Shown: piece after piece, positions 47,882 to 60,123 of the stretch | Layout: every line of letters begins with the position of its first letter | How positions within the stretch are numbered: position 1 is the stretch's first letter | Origin: Zingiber officinale | Lineage: Eukaryota; Streptophyta; Magnoliopsida; Zingiberales; Zingiberaceae | Direction of reading: 5' to 3' | Assembly (NCBI RefSeq): GCF_018446385.1 | Contig: NC_055987.1 | Coordinates: 32,251,202-32,315,201, forward strand | Length of the DNA: 64,000 nucleotides | Notes under the pieces: generated by a model | The model's database searches: none | What the model was told of the DNA's origin: nothing | Seen by the model: the letters and a program-made list of their open reading frames with translations, nothing else | Translations under genes and position numbers: made by a program

Positions 47882-50800
47882 TCAAGAAGATTGCATGGTT
47901 ATCTCAAATATGACTCCTTCGAGGTTTGCGACAACCGATCTAGTACCTTGCACTTCGCTGATCTGCATTCCATGCTTGAGAGCTTCATCGACAATCATCG
48001 CGTCCATACTGTTTAAAGGAGGTGTGGAAAGATACTTTCAGTTAGCATTTTGCTTGGGCATAATCCATTGAGTGCCGATATTAAAAATATGGATCAGAGC
48101 TTAAACTAGAAAAATATGATTTCCATCAATTAGTTTCAGCCATTGTATTAGAATATAATAAAATGCAACAGCTCTAAGTCTACACGATGGTGATGGGATA
48201 ATATTGGAATGGCGAGGTTTAGAGCCAAGCTCATTTGAAAGAAGCTCTAGTACCATATCAATGTTGCGAGGGGCATATCAATGAAAAAACAGAATGAATG
48301 AAGACTAAACCACCGAATCGAATTGCCTTCGTTTGATACATATTTTGCTATTTACAAACTTCATCAAATCGGTTAACTACTTGAACTGCATCTCTGCTGG
48401 GATATTTGAATCTCCAAAGGAACAAAATAACAATAAAAGTTCAACTACTTTACCACTTGTTCCTAGCATGTTCTGTTTACTAATAGCATTTTATAACAAG
48501 CCTTAGATGAAGAATAATGGACTAATCAACAAAGTTTATGGGATTAACTGACTTATATGTACTGTCAATTTAAACTCAAGTGTTTTGCAACTGTGGTTGA
48601 AACAAAGTTAAAGACCCAATTATCCTATGCAGACACCTTGTGGCATTTTGGTATTAAAACAGATACCATCTTTAATCACATTGAATTGTTTGAAAAATGT
48701 TGTTCAGAAACTTTGGATCTTAATGGAGATTTGAAATCTTTACTGGAAGTTTATGAATCATGACATCCTATTTTAGCCTGAAAATTGGAGTTGTGAGCTA
48801 ATGAAGAGGAGACTAGATGATAAAATTGCTATTAAGTAGGGCTTAAGTATTTTGATCAATTGTTGGACCAAACAAAGCTAATAAGTTAGTTATCTTATTT
48901 GGATGGGTTGTAATATAATTGAAAGTAAATTCTCATTTCAGTAGTGTTAGGACAATGTTAAGAGAGTCCAAGCTGTAGATGAATACAAACAAAAACAAAC
49001 AAGGTAATGTCAGATGACTGAAAGGAATAAGCTTATGGCAACAAAATGCTTGAAAGTAATAAGCTTACTTCTTCGCTCGAGATACGTATGCAAGTATAAA
49101 TTTGCACTTGCCACCCCTAAAAAGCAGAAGCTTCTCTACAGTATTGAAAAGAGGAGGGATGCTGGACTGTTGGAAGCTTTAGATAATGTCAAGGAAAGAA
49201 ACATGACTTCTGAGTATGGAACAATTAAAATAAAAAATAATCCAGAAATATAAAAGATATAAATGTCAGCGCCAAGAACAAGATCAAATCCTGCAGGGTG
49301 CTCCTGCAAAATTTTGCTCAACTGGTCACTGTTTCCCCATTCTAATTTCAGAGCACTTAATCCTGCAAATAAAATGAGTCAAGCCACATTATTTCAAGTG
49401 CCTACTTAGCAACAAACATTACTCTTGCTAGAGAAATAATGTAGTTGAAAAGAATATATAAACTTTTATCAGTTTTCAAGAAAAGAATATATTACTGTTA
49501 AAAAGCTTAGCTCCCTTACCAGCAGAACATGGATCATCTAATGATGACTGAAGTTCTATATTTTTCCTTATTATCTGAGACGAAAAAGGAAAACATCAGG
49601 ACATAAAATCAAATAATAACTGGCCAAGGAATAGAGAAAGAAGTGCCACCTGACTAATTAAAGATATCCTTCTTTATTGCTTTATAGTACGTATTGATCA
49701 ATTACTAACTTATCAAACTGCTATCACTTTCTTTGCAGTTGTCTAATCAAAATAAAGATTAACAGAACATCTTGATAGAAAATGTCTAATCAACGAAAAA
49801 ATTGTAAAATGTAAAGTATTGAGGTTCCACCAAACCACAAAATGTACTAACAAGACGAGTTTGGACCTTGCCTCGAGAACTTCCACATTGTGGTCAGTTA
49901 GTACAATCTCACGGCAGAATCTACTGCATAAAATACCAGTGATTCCTGTTAAAGAAATGCATAATTAGTTCACTAGTATTTCACAGAAGATAAAGGCAAG
50001 CTGTTGCAAGCTTACCAATTCCAGATCCTAACTCTATAATTGAACATCCATGGAGCATTCCGGCATTCTCTGTAAGGTAATTGTTTAGCAAAACTGCACC
50101 AGGCCACACAACTTGTCCTGTAAGATCATAATCGGCTGCCAAAAAAATTGTTACAAACAAACAAAATCATTCTTCTCTCAAGCAGCACAATACTAAATAA
50201 ATATGAAAGAAGACAACCAGTTTATAGGCAGACCGCAGACCCAGTTTAATATTAATACTAAAGTACAAATTTTAGTTGGGATTAACATAGCTTGTTGAAA
50301 TAATAAGTGTATACTTCTTTATCTTTTTAATCAACTGAATACACTTGAAACCTACTCAACTTTATCTACAGTTTGAAATTGGAAAAGATTAGCCCCAACT
50401 TTGAGAAACTACAAATCTAGAAACAACATGCTCATAAGGGAGGCAATCCAAATCCGACAAAACCACAACAAAACAAAAATGGTTATCAGTTTAATAGTTC
50501 AGTTTCAGTTTGAAATATAGTGAAAATTTACATTTAAGTTCAGTTTCATCTTGGGACAATGGCAAGCCAATGTGTCAACCCAAGCCAATCGAACTGATAA
50601 GAAATTATGAGGACATATGCAAATACATTTATCTGTCAAACCAAATGAATAAGATCAGCTAGGTTTCTGAAGCTTATCTGTTTTTCCATTTTTTTTGCTT
50701 TAGTTTAAAAATTTTCAGCTTTAAAATTTCAATTTGGTTTTGGATATCTTCCGTAGACCAATAAGCTGAACTGTGCTCGGCCCTATTTTCTTGTGTGTAA

Positions 50801-51814
50801 CAAATCTATCCATCGGAGAAGTTCATGCTATCTTCACTACTATGCTTTCTAGTTCATATGGCCAAATGTACCCTTATGTAGATGAGTTGTACACGAAGTT
50901 AAATTAAGAGCTTAGTAATTATGCTCCATTTTCAGGAACATGAATAAATCTAGCACTAACACTTTGAATTGATATGTGAAAAGTATTAACACTTCTATCA
51001 TGAAGTCGATACTCTGAATTGTTAAGTGACTTAATATTGCTGACTTGTTGTGCCAAGTAAGCAACCTAGTCAATGTTTAATTCAACCTTAAAAACCTGAC
51101 CAGTCGAACCTCATGATATCCCACCAACCAAAGCAATTAAGGTTTTACTACGTTTACTTGGTGGGTATATTGACATGGAATTTAATGTCAAATTAGAATT
51201 TGACCTAATAGCAATTTAATAAGGTGCTAATTTGTTACACAACCGAAGTAGTGTCTATATAGTGAAAGATGTAAGTCGTGATAAATAATAAATGTATATG
51301 ATGTATGTGAATTAGAAGTTAAATTGTAAAGTAGACGATCTAAAAGTTGAACCAACCTAGAACCATAATTCTAGTATTGACATTTGATTATAGTATGTTG
51401 ATTAAGGGTGCAATTGGTGAAGCTAAACCGAGTCTTGATCTTGTAATGGTATGCCAAAATTAACAGTATTACTTTGTCTTGATTTTACTCGATTCTTGTA
51501 GGCTTTAAGATTATCAATGAACAACTCGTGATTCACCGGCCAAAATCATAATCAAATGGGATAACAAAAGAAAAGAAAAGAAAAGAAAAGCGGAACATAC
51601 TGGAAGCGGAGCGAAGACATAGTAGGCGGAGGGAATGACGCCCGAAAGTGAAGGTCGTGAGCTCGTAGCTAAACCAGAGCCAGAAAACAGGGTTTATGAG
51701 TAACCAAGCAGAAATAAAAAGATGAAGAAAGAGACATGTGTGGAAGGAACAATACTCGCGGTTGACGAAGATGGAATCACCCAAGCAGATCGTGTCGTCA
51801 TCGCTTTCCTCCAT
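47882..51814 (-). CDS. METTL21-type SAM-dependent protein methyltransferase
   Basis: Eight exons (minus): 51756-51814, 51601-51668, 50016-50135, 49872-49945, 49520-49574, 49261-49362, 49069-49177 and 47882-48008. All phases fit and give 237 aa, the usual size of the Methyltransf_16 / METTL21 family. Motifs: YDLTGQVVWPGAVLL, the SAM-binding ELGSGIGITG (77-86), VLTDHN, FDLVLGADICFQQ (151-163, the position of the family's catalytic acidic/aromatic motif), GGKCKFILAYVSR and a C-terminal beta strand GVIFEI. Relatives methylate lysines of translation factors and chaperones; the substrate here is unknown. Intron 4 begins GC (GAG|GCAAGG), since the nearby GT would bring in a stop. Intron 6 (49178-49260) fits a U12-type AT-AA intron. 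The start at 51814 (MEESDDDT) is the only ATG that leads into exon 2. It is divergent from THG1, 1.3 kb away. Confidence 0.88.
49178..49260 (-). other. Probable U12-type AT-AA intron
   Basis: On the minus strand this 83-nt intron starts ATATCTTTT (consensus ATATCCTTT, one change) and has the exact minor-spliceosome branch site TTCCTTGAC at 49196-49188. The branch adenosine is 11 nt before the junction, and the intron ends AA. Removing exactly these 83 bases gives GADICFQQSS, as family members read; using the AG one base later breaks the frame. There is no GT donor in exon 6 that would work. Confidence 0.75.
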
Positions 51815-53133
51815 CGCGCAAATCGCGTGGCAAACCCTGCTGCTGTCCGTCGCCGCTGCACTCCAGCACAGCTGGCGCTTCAACCTGCAACGAAAAAGCA
51901 ATAGGGGAAGAAAGACTGCGAAGCCCATGTAGTAATCGACTGGGCCGAGAAGCCCGCACCGATTGTTCTAACTTTTCACTTTGCCCAAAATAATTTCATA
52001 AATAGCAATCCAGTTATTTGTCCTCTTTCAAAAAGGCTCCACCTTTTTTTTTTTTTTTTTTTTTTTTTGACAAAACCATATCCTCCAATGAACTCCCCAA
52101 CATATCAACGTCAGGTTCGCCGGCAGCCAGAGACACCGAATCGCACAGAGGTGGAGCTATGAGAGAGACAGAGAACACCGCGTCGCGGTCTCTGTCGAGG
52201 AATACACTAGCGCAAGTCATCCACTCTCGTAGCTGTCAGCTTCTCCAGCCGCCATGGACGTCAGATCTCGCAGAGGTGGAACCATGAGCGTGAAGGAGGA
52301 CAGAATGCCGCGAACATTGCTGGAGAATCCGCTCTTTCGAGCTCGCGCAGAAGCGGAACCGTCGCGTGATGGAGAACAGTGTGCCGCGGACATTGCTGCT
52401 GAACCCGCTCGTTCGAGCTTACCGAGGAGGATACCTCGCAATTCAATGTCCTCATCGTCGTCATCTTCGATGACCCGGAACCGGAGCATGGGGTGGACGA
52501 ATCACGAATGGGAGACAATCGGCGCCGGGCATCGAAGAGGGAGACGTTAGGGTTTTTTTGGAAAGTTCATGTAGTTGGTAGGGACGATCTCAGTAATTTT
52601 AACAAATGAGAGGTTTATGATATTATAGTTCATCTGTGAGGATTTCATGGGCATTGCCGAAAATTAGCAGCGAATTCTGCCTTGTTTAAAACTCACACTC
52701 TCTCTCATGTTTCTTTTTCCCACTGCAGCCGCCTGCGTCCTCCCCCCTCCCTCTCTCCTGAATTTTCGCCACAGGGTTTCACGGCGCCCCGTCTTTCACC
52801 GTCGACACCTCGTCCTTAGCAATCTCTGTCTCCGGCGACTCCGTCCGCGAGACCTTCCTTTCTCCGCTGGATCTGTTGTTGCCGCCAGTCGCCCTAGCCG
52901 CTGCTCTTAACCTAAATTCCGTCCGATTATCTGTCGCACATGCAGCAACAGAGAAGATCTGAACCCATCGGGTGAGCAGAACAGGGCATTTTTTTCTCAC
53001 GCACATCAGATGTTCGGTGAAAGTTCACATCGTACTACCATATAGATTTTATATTTTTTAGTTTGTTTTATTTAATCTATTTGAACTAATTTATTCTTCT
53101 GCAAGATATGCTGTAGGCTCTAAGTTTGTTTGA
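51815..53133. promoter_or_regulatory. Divergent promoter region between the methyltransferase and THG1 genes
   Basis: 1.3 kb between two start codons facing away from each other. It contains a T tract at 52046-52068, a GC-rich block (52090-52550) with an internal repeat, and a CT-rich stretch at 52690-52900 that looks like the 5' UTR of THG1. Several short frames are open here but none shows family features. Confidence 0.5.
52269..52421. repeat. Two tandem units of about 77 bp
   Basis: Units contain GCAGAGGTGGAACC (or GCAGAAGCGGAACC), GCCGCGAACATTGCTG (or GCCGCGGACATTGCTG), then CCGCTC and TTCGAGCT. A more diverged piece (CAGAGGTGGAGC) lies at 52137-52185. Confidence 0.75.
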
Positions 53134-56100
53134 ATGGCTAATAGCAAGTACGAGTATGTGAAGAAATTTGAAGCTGACGACAGATTGCCTCCTTCCAATT
53201 GGATTGTTGTCAGAATTGATGGTTGTCATTTTCACAGGTTAGAAGATTTCCTTGACCTAGAAGAAGAACGTGAAGATCAAAGAGAAACTCTGGTCGATTA
53301 TCATGTTGCAAAATTTAATTGTCATATCATGGCATGAATGAAAAGATGAGTTAAAGATAGTAAAACAGTATGTGCTCTATAATCACATTAAGCATTCTTT
53401 ATCTTGTAAAATAGATTGCATTCCTTAGTACATTTAGGGCAATCACTACGTGAAGCTATCAGCAACATGAAGAATCTGTATGCACACCCTTGCTGACTAG
53501 AAAATTTTTAAAATGAAACATCCAAGGTCAGAATTTGATTGATGATAATCTTCATAGAAAGAGTGAAGATGATAAGCTTTATGACAAAAATGTCAGTAGC
53601 TTTCCTAAGTCATCATCCTATGGCTTTTAAAAATTGCATTAACTTTTCATGTTTATATCATGCTTTACTTCTTTTTTGCTTGACATTGAATAGTGTACTT
53701 TGATTTCATCAGTTGGTTTGATTTATGGGATCTTACATCTCTTATTAACTCTTTCACTTGAACTATTAGGGTTTGCTTCTTGTTTAAAATTTGAGCACAA
53801 TATATTTAATTAAGAGGTAATTTTTCAAAATTCAGAAATCAATTGTAAACTCCACTATGTTCCTTTCAACCTTGTCAAACATCGATAATCTGATACACCA
53901 TATGTTCTCTAGCTTTTACTTTTTTGGCTGAACAAAGTTCCTTTTTTAGGAAGTCATTTTTTGTCTTTGATTTTCTTCTGGAGAATTACTGTCATACTAC
54001 TAAATCACATTTAGTGCATGGATAATACAAACACTCAATTAGGTAGTGAGACTTCTCATTTCATTCCTCCATTCTATTTTTCTATCACATATCAGATATG
54101 TTTTTCTCTCTCTGATAGGTTTTCTGCAGAACATGCATTTGAAAAGCCCAATGATGAGAATGCCTTAAACTTAATGAATGTGTGTGCTGTTTCGATGCTA
54201 GAACAATTTCCAGAAATTGTGTTTGCTTATGGTGTCAGTGATGAATACAGGTACTAATCTTTTAATCTACTATTGATCCCAAATGCTTGGGTTGTACTTT
54301 TTGAATTGAGGAGGGGGGGTGGTGGGGGGTGGTGGGGGCTGCCACAATGGAAAGAGAGATCTGTGTTTTAGAGTTTTAAAATCCCATATAACTTTGAAAA
54401 AGTCACATCTCGAAAAGAGAAAACTATATTATGAAGTAAAAAAATAAATACATAATAATTTTCTGACCCAATGTGATACAAGTAATGTCCATACAACTTT
54501 GCATACCAATTTGAATGAAACTGTATAGTAGCCAATCATTTGCAATCTTATCAGCTATTTTACAATATATGAATCAAACATCTAAGGTGACAATCTTATA
54601 AGAAGACTTAAATAGGTTGAGTATGCTTCTACTGAATCATCTGATATTTACTTTTTTGCAGTTTTATATGGAGGGAAAACACTCAATTTTACCAAAGACG
54701 AGCAAGGTAGATCCTTTCTGCCTTTTGTTTTTATGAATAGGCATATTTTTATATATGCAAATGGTGCATGAAACTCTAGATTGTTATGTTTATCCTATAT
54801 CTGATCTTATTCCATGTTCCATAATTAAAAAATTTACCTGAATTAGAATGATAAATATGATGTTGATGATTCACTGACTGTTTGCTTTGATTAAAATAAT
54901 ACAGCAAATTGCTTTCACTCTGTGTATCCTATTTCACATCTATGTATGTGATGAAATGGAAGGAATTCTTTTCGTACAAGGAGCTGAAAGGACCCCCATA
55001 TTTTGATGGACGAGTTGTATGTTACCCAAGAGCAAAAATGATCAGAGACTATCTGGCATGGAGGCAGGTTGACTGTAAGTGCACAGATAAAGAATCAGAA
55101 AATTTTGTTGATATTACTCCAGCAATCAAAACATACCATGATCAGGTTGACGTTGACTTTGTTTTGCAGGTCACATCAACAATCAATACAATACATGTTT
55201 TTGGATGTTGGTTAAGTCAGGAAAGACACAAAAGGAAGCACAAGAATATCTCAAGGTATGGCAAACCACCCTTTAACTTGTTTATTTTTATAAAGAATTC
55301 CCTTTCATCCTAAATGCAATGGATTAATATTTCTGTTGAATACTGAAATAAAATTTTCTGAAAAATTATCTCATCAAGTTGAATTCTCTTAAAATATGGT
55401 TCTAGTGATTGCTTGTCCTTATGGTAGAGAAAATAATGAAATATCAAATGCAGCAAAGAATTATTATTCTCTTGCAGAATTTTTCTCTAATTTTCTGAAT
55501 ACAACATAGCATAGGGTAGTTATTTTAATTATTTGTTTTTTCATACAATTTTATGGGCACCCCTTCTCCTAGTTCATATGTTTAGTTATATTTGAGCCTT
55601 TGACTGCATCTGTACTTTCCTGATGTTTCTCTATGCTCAAAATTTATCATGCTACAGGGCACACAAGCAAAAGATAAGAATGAGCTGCTTTTTCAACAGT
55701 TCAATATTAATTATGATAAGCTACCTCAAATGTTCCGAAAAGGATCTTGTATTTATAGAGAAAAGGTAAACTAATCATTTCTTCGCGTCTTATTCCCGTT
55801 CATAGCAAAATATTTTACGTGGTTCACTTTTTCTTCAAAATAGTTCGCATAGAGTTGATTTATAAATGTGGAATGTTGTTTTGGCTTCCTTTGCTTTTGT
55901 TAAACTAAGAAAGCAAACCAAAACATTTCAATGCTACAATGATCACTTTGGTACTAGGCTTTTCATTTTCATCCATTATCTTTGCTGATATTTACCTGTT
56001 CAATGTAATTGTAGGTGGAAGAAATAGTGAAGGAAGATGGCAATGCCAATGGCGTCACGAGAACTCGAAACAAAGTGGTTCTGGGGCACATGGACATTAT

Positions 56101-56149
56101 AGGCCCCAATTTTTGGATCCAACACCCTTATATTCTCCAAGAGGATTAA
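53134..56149 (+). CDS. THG1: tRNA-His guanylyltransferase, single-domain
   Basis: Seven exons stay in frame: 53134-53237, 54119-54250, 54662-54706, 54905-55074, 55170-55255, 55658-55765 and 56015-56149. They give 259 aa (yeast 237, human 298). All introns are GT-AG. Signature residues: [11 protein letters not shown] with Asp29, KPND, SDEYSFIWR with Asp76 and Glu77 (the two-metal catalytic acidic residues, at the same numbers as in human THG1L), YFTS, the GPPYFDGRV stretch, HINNQYNT (His152-Ile-Asn) and MFRKGSCIY. The enzyme adds G at position -1 of tRNA-His, which histidyl-tRNA synthetase needs. Arabidopsis also has a longer two-domain form (ICARUS1); here only one domain lies before the stop, so this is either a short paralogue or a truncated copy. 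The 3' UTR may contain another intron (donor near 56178, acceptor near 56250). Confidence 0.93.
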
Positions 56150-56734
56150 TGCTAAAAAAATTAACAGAATTGAACCTGTAAGACATTTTTATGACCAATT
56201 TGTTTGGTATGCATCATGATTTTAAGGAGTAGCTGAATGCTGCTCTGCAGTTTAGACGGATTTGATGCAGATCAAGTGGTTGCATATCAGTTGAAAAAAG
56301 AATTTATAGTTGATCCATTCAAATCTGTTCAGACTAAAGAGATTTAAAATCCTAAGGTACCCCTTTTGGTTATTTAAAATTTGTAATTGTCTGCAGATTA
56401 GCTTGCTTATTTAAAATCTGGCAGATTAGCTTATCACGTTTGAGAAGTTGTAGATTGCTTATTTGTTCTTTGCAGGTTAGCGTTTTCCATACTTTTTAGC
56501 CTGCTGCTTTGCTTACTATAAAAAATGTTTGTTGATTAAACATGGAGACTTTCCAATTCATTTATATATTATATTTGAAAGAATAGATCTTACGTTCATG
56601 CATTGGCGTGCCTTACTCATACAGTTTTGTTCGAAATTATACTCTCAAAATATAATTTTGTGCCACATATATATCTATTAACTTTGTTTCTCATATGTAG
56701 ATATCATCATAGTGACATTTTTTTTGTTTATATA
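56150..56734 (+). other. 3' UTR and flank of THG1
   Basis: After the stop there is a possible splice donor (CCT|GTAAGA near 56178) and acceptor (TCTGCAG near 56250). A short frame then reads DGFDADQVVAYQLKKEF, ending near 56347. It could be a 3' UTR exon or a relic of a longer C-terminus. The rest is AT-rich. Confidence 0.4.
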
Positions 56735-57422
56735 GATTATATCCTGTGTGTCACACGGTGCGTGATTATGCGCGTGCAGGATATCAGAGCATTTATTTAT
56801 TTATTTATTTTATTTTATTTTTAAAAATTAACATTTCTTACAATATAAATTTTAAATACATTTATTATATCCCATAAATGTATTATTATATTCTGTAAAT
56901 GTTTAAATTTTTTTATTTTTAAATTTTCTTTTAACTAAATATTATAATTCATTTGGGAAGTGTAATTCAATTCGGAAGTGTGAATTTTAAAATTAAAATC
57001 TTAAAAAAAATTTAACTTGGAAATTATAATCCAATTGGAAACTGTAAATCTTAGGGGTAGAGAGTTAAAAAAATAAAAAATAAAAACTAAAAACTAAAAA
57101 CTAAAGATTGATATGTGGCGTGTACGGTCGTGCATAATTGGGTTATAGTGTTGAAAGAAAAAAATTTTAATATTTTACTTTTGGAGTTCAGACTTCCAAT
57201 TAAGGTTATAGTGTTCAGTTCAAATAAAAATTAAAACAAAAAAATTTAGACGTTTATGGGGTATAGTAATATGTCTACAGGGTATAACAATATATTTAAA
57301 ATTTACATTCAAAGAAATATTGATTTTTAAAAATAAAAAAAATTAAAAAATAAAAATAAAATAACATGTTAATATCTTGTGCGTGCACAATTATACACTA
57401 TGCAATGCACATGATATCGATA
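56735..57422. mobile_element. Long-armed foldback MITE
   Basis: About 690 bp with inverted arms of about 190 bp. Left arm 56735-56920 (ATATCCTGTG, TGATTATGCGCGTGCAGG, TTAACATTTCTTACAAT, AAATTTTAAATACATTTATT); right arm 57230-57422 is its imperfect reverse complement. Identity by eye is around 75-80 percent. The centre is AT-rich with no frame. No clear target duplication was seen; the long arms suggest a MULE- or foldback-type element (inference). Confidence 0.7.
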
Positions 57423-58110
57423 CTATATATATATACATACACAATAGTGTTATACTGCACGACTTATAATGCGTGATTGTGCGTGATTTCTACGTTGACA
57501 TTTCGTGACATGGATGTGACCTTTCTTCTGCGTTGTTTTGTTTGCTGACCAACACATTTAATTTGTATTTTTTTTTTCTATTTCTCACCTCACACGTTTT
57601 GACTTTTTCATTTTTTTGCTTTTTCGTTTTTTCCACATAGCACACTTTCATCATCGCCTCTAAAGCCGATCGCTCTGCAAAAGCGAAAACTAGGGCAACC
57701 TTATTTTGCTGTCGCGCCATCGTCCTCGCCATGCGCCCTTGTTCCTCGCGCAACAAACCTTCGACGAGAAGCTTTCACACCCTACCTCGCGCAACCTCCA
57801 AACTCTATTTCACCGTCGCGACACTGTCCTTGCCCTATTTTGCCGTCGCGACGCCGTACTTGCCGCTCCGGTGTTCCTCGCTTTCAGATCCTCGTGCGGC
57901 CACGAAGCTTCCAGATTGCGCTCTTCAATACCGCCCCATTGTTCTCATTGTCGACCTCTCGTCGCAGCCCCTCTCTGTGAGACTCCTTATTTAGCAGTTA
58001 TGTGGTTCGAGACAGTAGATGCAGCATGGGAAGTTGCAAACGTAGGAAAGACGCACAGCCTTCGCCCTCCCTGGTTGCAATGGCAATCATCATCCATATT
58101 TTAAAATAAA
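57423..58110. other. GC-richer block without a recognised gene
   Basis: From 57640 to 58110 the base composition rises and CGTCGCGAC / GCCGTCGCGAC units recur, opening frames on both strands. The frames are Arg/Ser/Pro-rich with no family motif, so I regard them as chance. It may be a 5' UTR or first exon of an unseen gene or a captured gene piece. Confidence 0.3.
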
Positions 58111-58838
58111 ATTCTCGGTCGCATCATTCTCGGATCTCTTTCCTTTATGTAAATGAGTACATAAACTAAATTAAGGGCATCGACAAAATATTACACGAGA
58201 TGTTGTCTTTATTGCTTGATCTAACCATTTTCATTTAGCAGCTTATGCTTACCTACGAAGTCTTGTTCATATACTTGATAATTGGAAAGGTAGACATGGG
58301 CTGCCTACTGTCTTTTTGCACTCGAGTTCAATATTTTCTTCCCATATTATCATCATGATCTTCTTTTGTTATTAGTTATTTATTTCTAGTGATTCGTTGT
58401 TTTGCTTATTGATTGGTTGAGGGCCATAACCCATCAATTACTTGGCCTATAAAAGTCTCCATGATGATGTTGATAGGAGACAGAATGGTCCAAGATCAAG
58501 TAGCAATTGCTTATTGCAATGTATGCTCAAGAAATAAACGGTGAATTAAATAAAAATAAACATTGTGTCACACACTCAAAAACCTTTCCTTCAATTTGAG
58601 ATTAACAGGATACAATTAGCAATAGAGGCGGCAGTTCAACTTTTTTTTTACATTTTTTTTCTACTTCTTTCTACACATGGGATAGGTCAATGTTAATTGA
58701 GATTCATACAATTGCAACCTAAATCTTTGGCTATTAACCATCTAACTACAATCCATTACAAATTACATCAGCAAGGAAACAAAATTACCTCCCAACTGTG
58801 GAAAACGAAACAAACAGACATTAGAAATGGACTGGTTC

Positions 58839-58938
58839 GATCACTTCACAGCTATGGAATCGGACGACATCAACAAGCAAGACTTTCTGATCACTTCACA
58901 ACTATGGAATTGGACGACATCGACAAGCAAGACTTTAA
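58839..58938. repeat. 50-bp tandem repeat, 2 units
   Basis: GATCACTTCACA, CTATGGAAT, GGACGACATC and ACAAGCAAGACTTT occur twice in a row with four or five changes. Confidence 0.9.
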
Positions 58939-59587
58939 GATGTGCATTCGTCTGTGATCTGAACATTGAATCACAAAACACTTCAATGATCATATTTGGA
59001 TGCTCCATCTTTAAGTCCAAAGAAGCTTGCTCTGGAACAATAATGTAGAACAGCTAATGGCAGGCCAATTAATCAAAAGGAAAAGGAAGAGGAATACATA
59101 CATCTATCGAGCCTTCGCAAGGGATTGGGTTGATCGACTAGAGACGCCATGCAAGAGCTTAACAAATCCTAGAAAGCTTAGTTTCCCATATGTGTGACTT
59201 ACCCAATCATGTAGAACAGCATGAACAGGTACAGAGGGGCTGAGACCAAGTTCCTGTAAATAAAACGAGAGATGCTTCAATTAGCATGCATCCTGCAAAG
59301 ATTAACATTAGAGGTAGTAAAACCTTTAAAAACATAAATAATTACTACACTGTAGTATTTATGACATAAACACCGATATGGCATCACACAACCTTTAAAT
59401 GTATGAAGGCATCTCCTGTGCTCTAGAACACTTTATCGGTGAGGAAATCTGCAACTGTCATAATTCCATCGGAGAGAATCTAGTAGTGCCATAATTTCAG
59501 CTGAAATCCAGTCTCAAATCACTGAACATACTCTAAAACTAAGTAGATTGGTGGTTTGGACCCTAGCCGAATCAATCTTGGCGTTTA

Positions 59588-59812
59588 CAACAGATACAAA
59601 AATGAGAGTTCACAATAAATATAGAAATGAGAGTTCACAAAAGTCTACTCAAATATGCAGGCGTTTGAAGCTTGTTTAAACAGATACGAAAATGATTAAA
59701 GAGTTCACAATAGCCTACACAAATATGAAACATATGAAGCTTGTTTAAACAGATACAGAAATAATTAAAGAGGTCATAACAGTCTGCTCAAATGTGAAAA
59801 GTATGAAGTTGG
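59588..59812. repeat. Tandem repeat of about 70 bp, about 3 units
   Basis: Units contain GAAGCTTGTTTAAACAGATAC, AAATGATTAAAGAG, TTCACAATAG and CTACTCAAATATG (each with variants). Confidence 0.8.
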
Positions 59813-60123
59813 TTCAATGCCTCTCCAAGCACTAGGTCTGGGACTTCATCGTCTTCTCCACCGTTAGATGCAACAGCTTCAAATTCAGGTGTTTGTCTAT
59901 GCAACTACTCCATGAGCTATAAGCACAACTAAAGCTAATATAAGTGTAATAGCTAACAAATTTAAAATAAATTGTACAAACATCTTCTATGGAAATAAAT
60001 AGACATAATTAACAAAAGTAAAAAAGAAATCTTCAAAGTTGATCTGTCAATTGCTAGCGTATATTGTTAGAACCTACAATAATAAAGACAATTATTATTT
60101 TTAATATTTCAATCAATCAACCA

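Larger units (their letters stand above)
58111..60123. other. Intergenic with two tandem repeats, no gene seen
   Basis: Mostly unique AT-rich sequence. It contains a 50-bp direct repeat at 58839-58938 and a roughly 70-bp repeat at 59588-59812. No coding or RNA gene was recognised. Confidence 0.4.

Noticed and set aside
49136-49321. Read-through frame from methyltransferase exon 6 into the next intron
   Set aside because: The extra residues (IFYISGLFFILIV) have no counterpart in the family, and the true continuation lies after the 83-nt intron.
52018-52550. Several small frames between the divergent genes
   Set aside because: Built on a tandem repeat and a T tract, open on both strands, no recognisable domain.
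57706-58104. 132-aa plus-strand frame and its neighbours
   Set aside because: Low-complexity Arg/Ser/Pro composition from CGTCGCGAC-type repeats, with equally long frames in other phases; no family motif.
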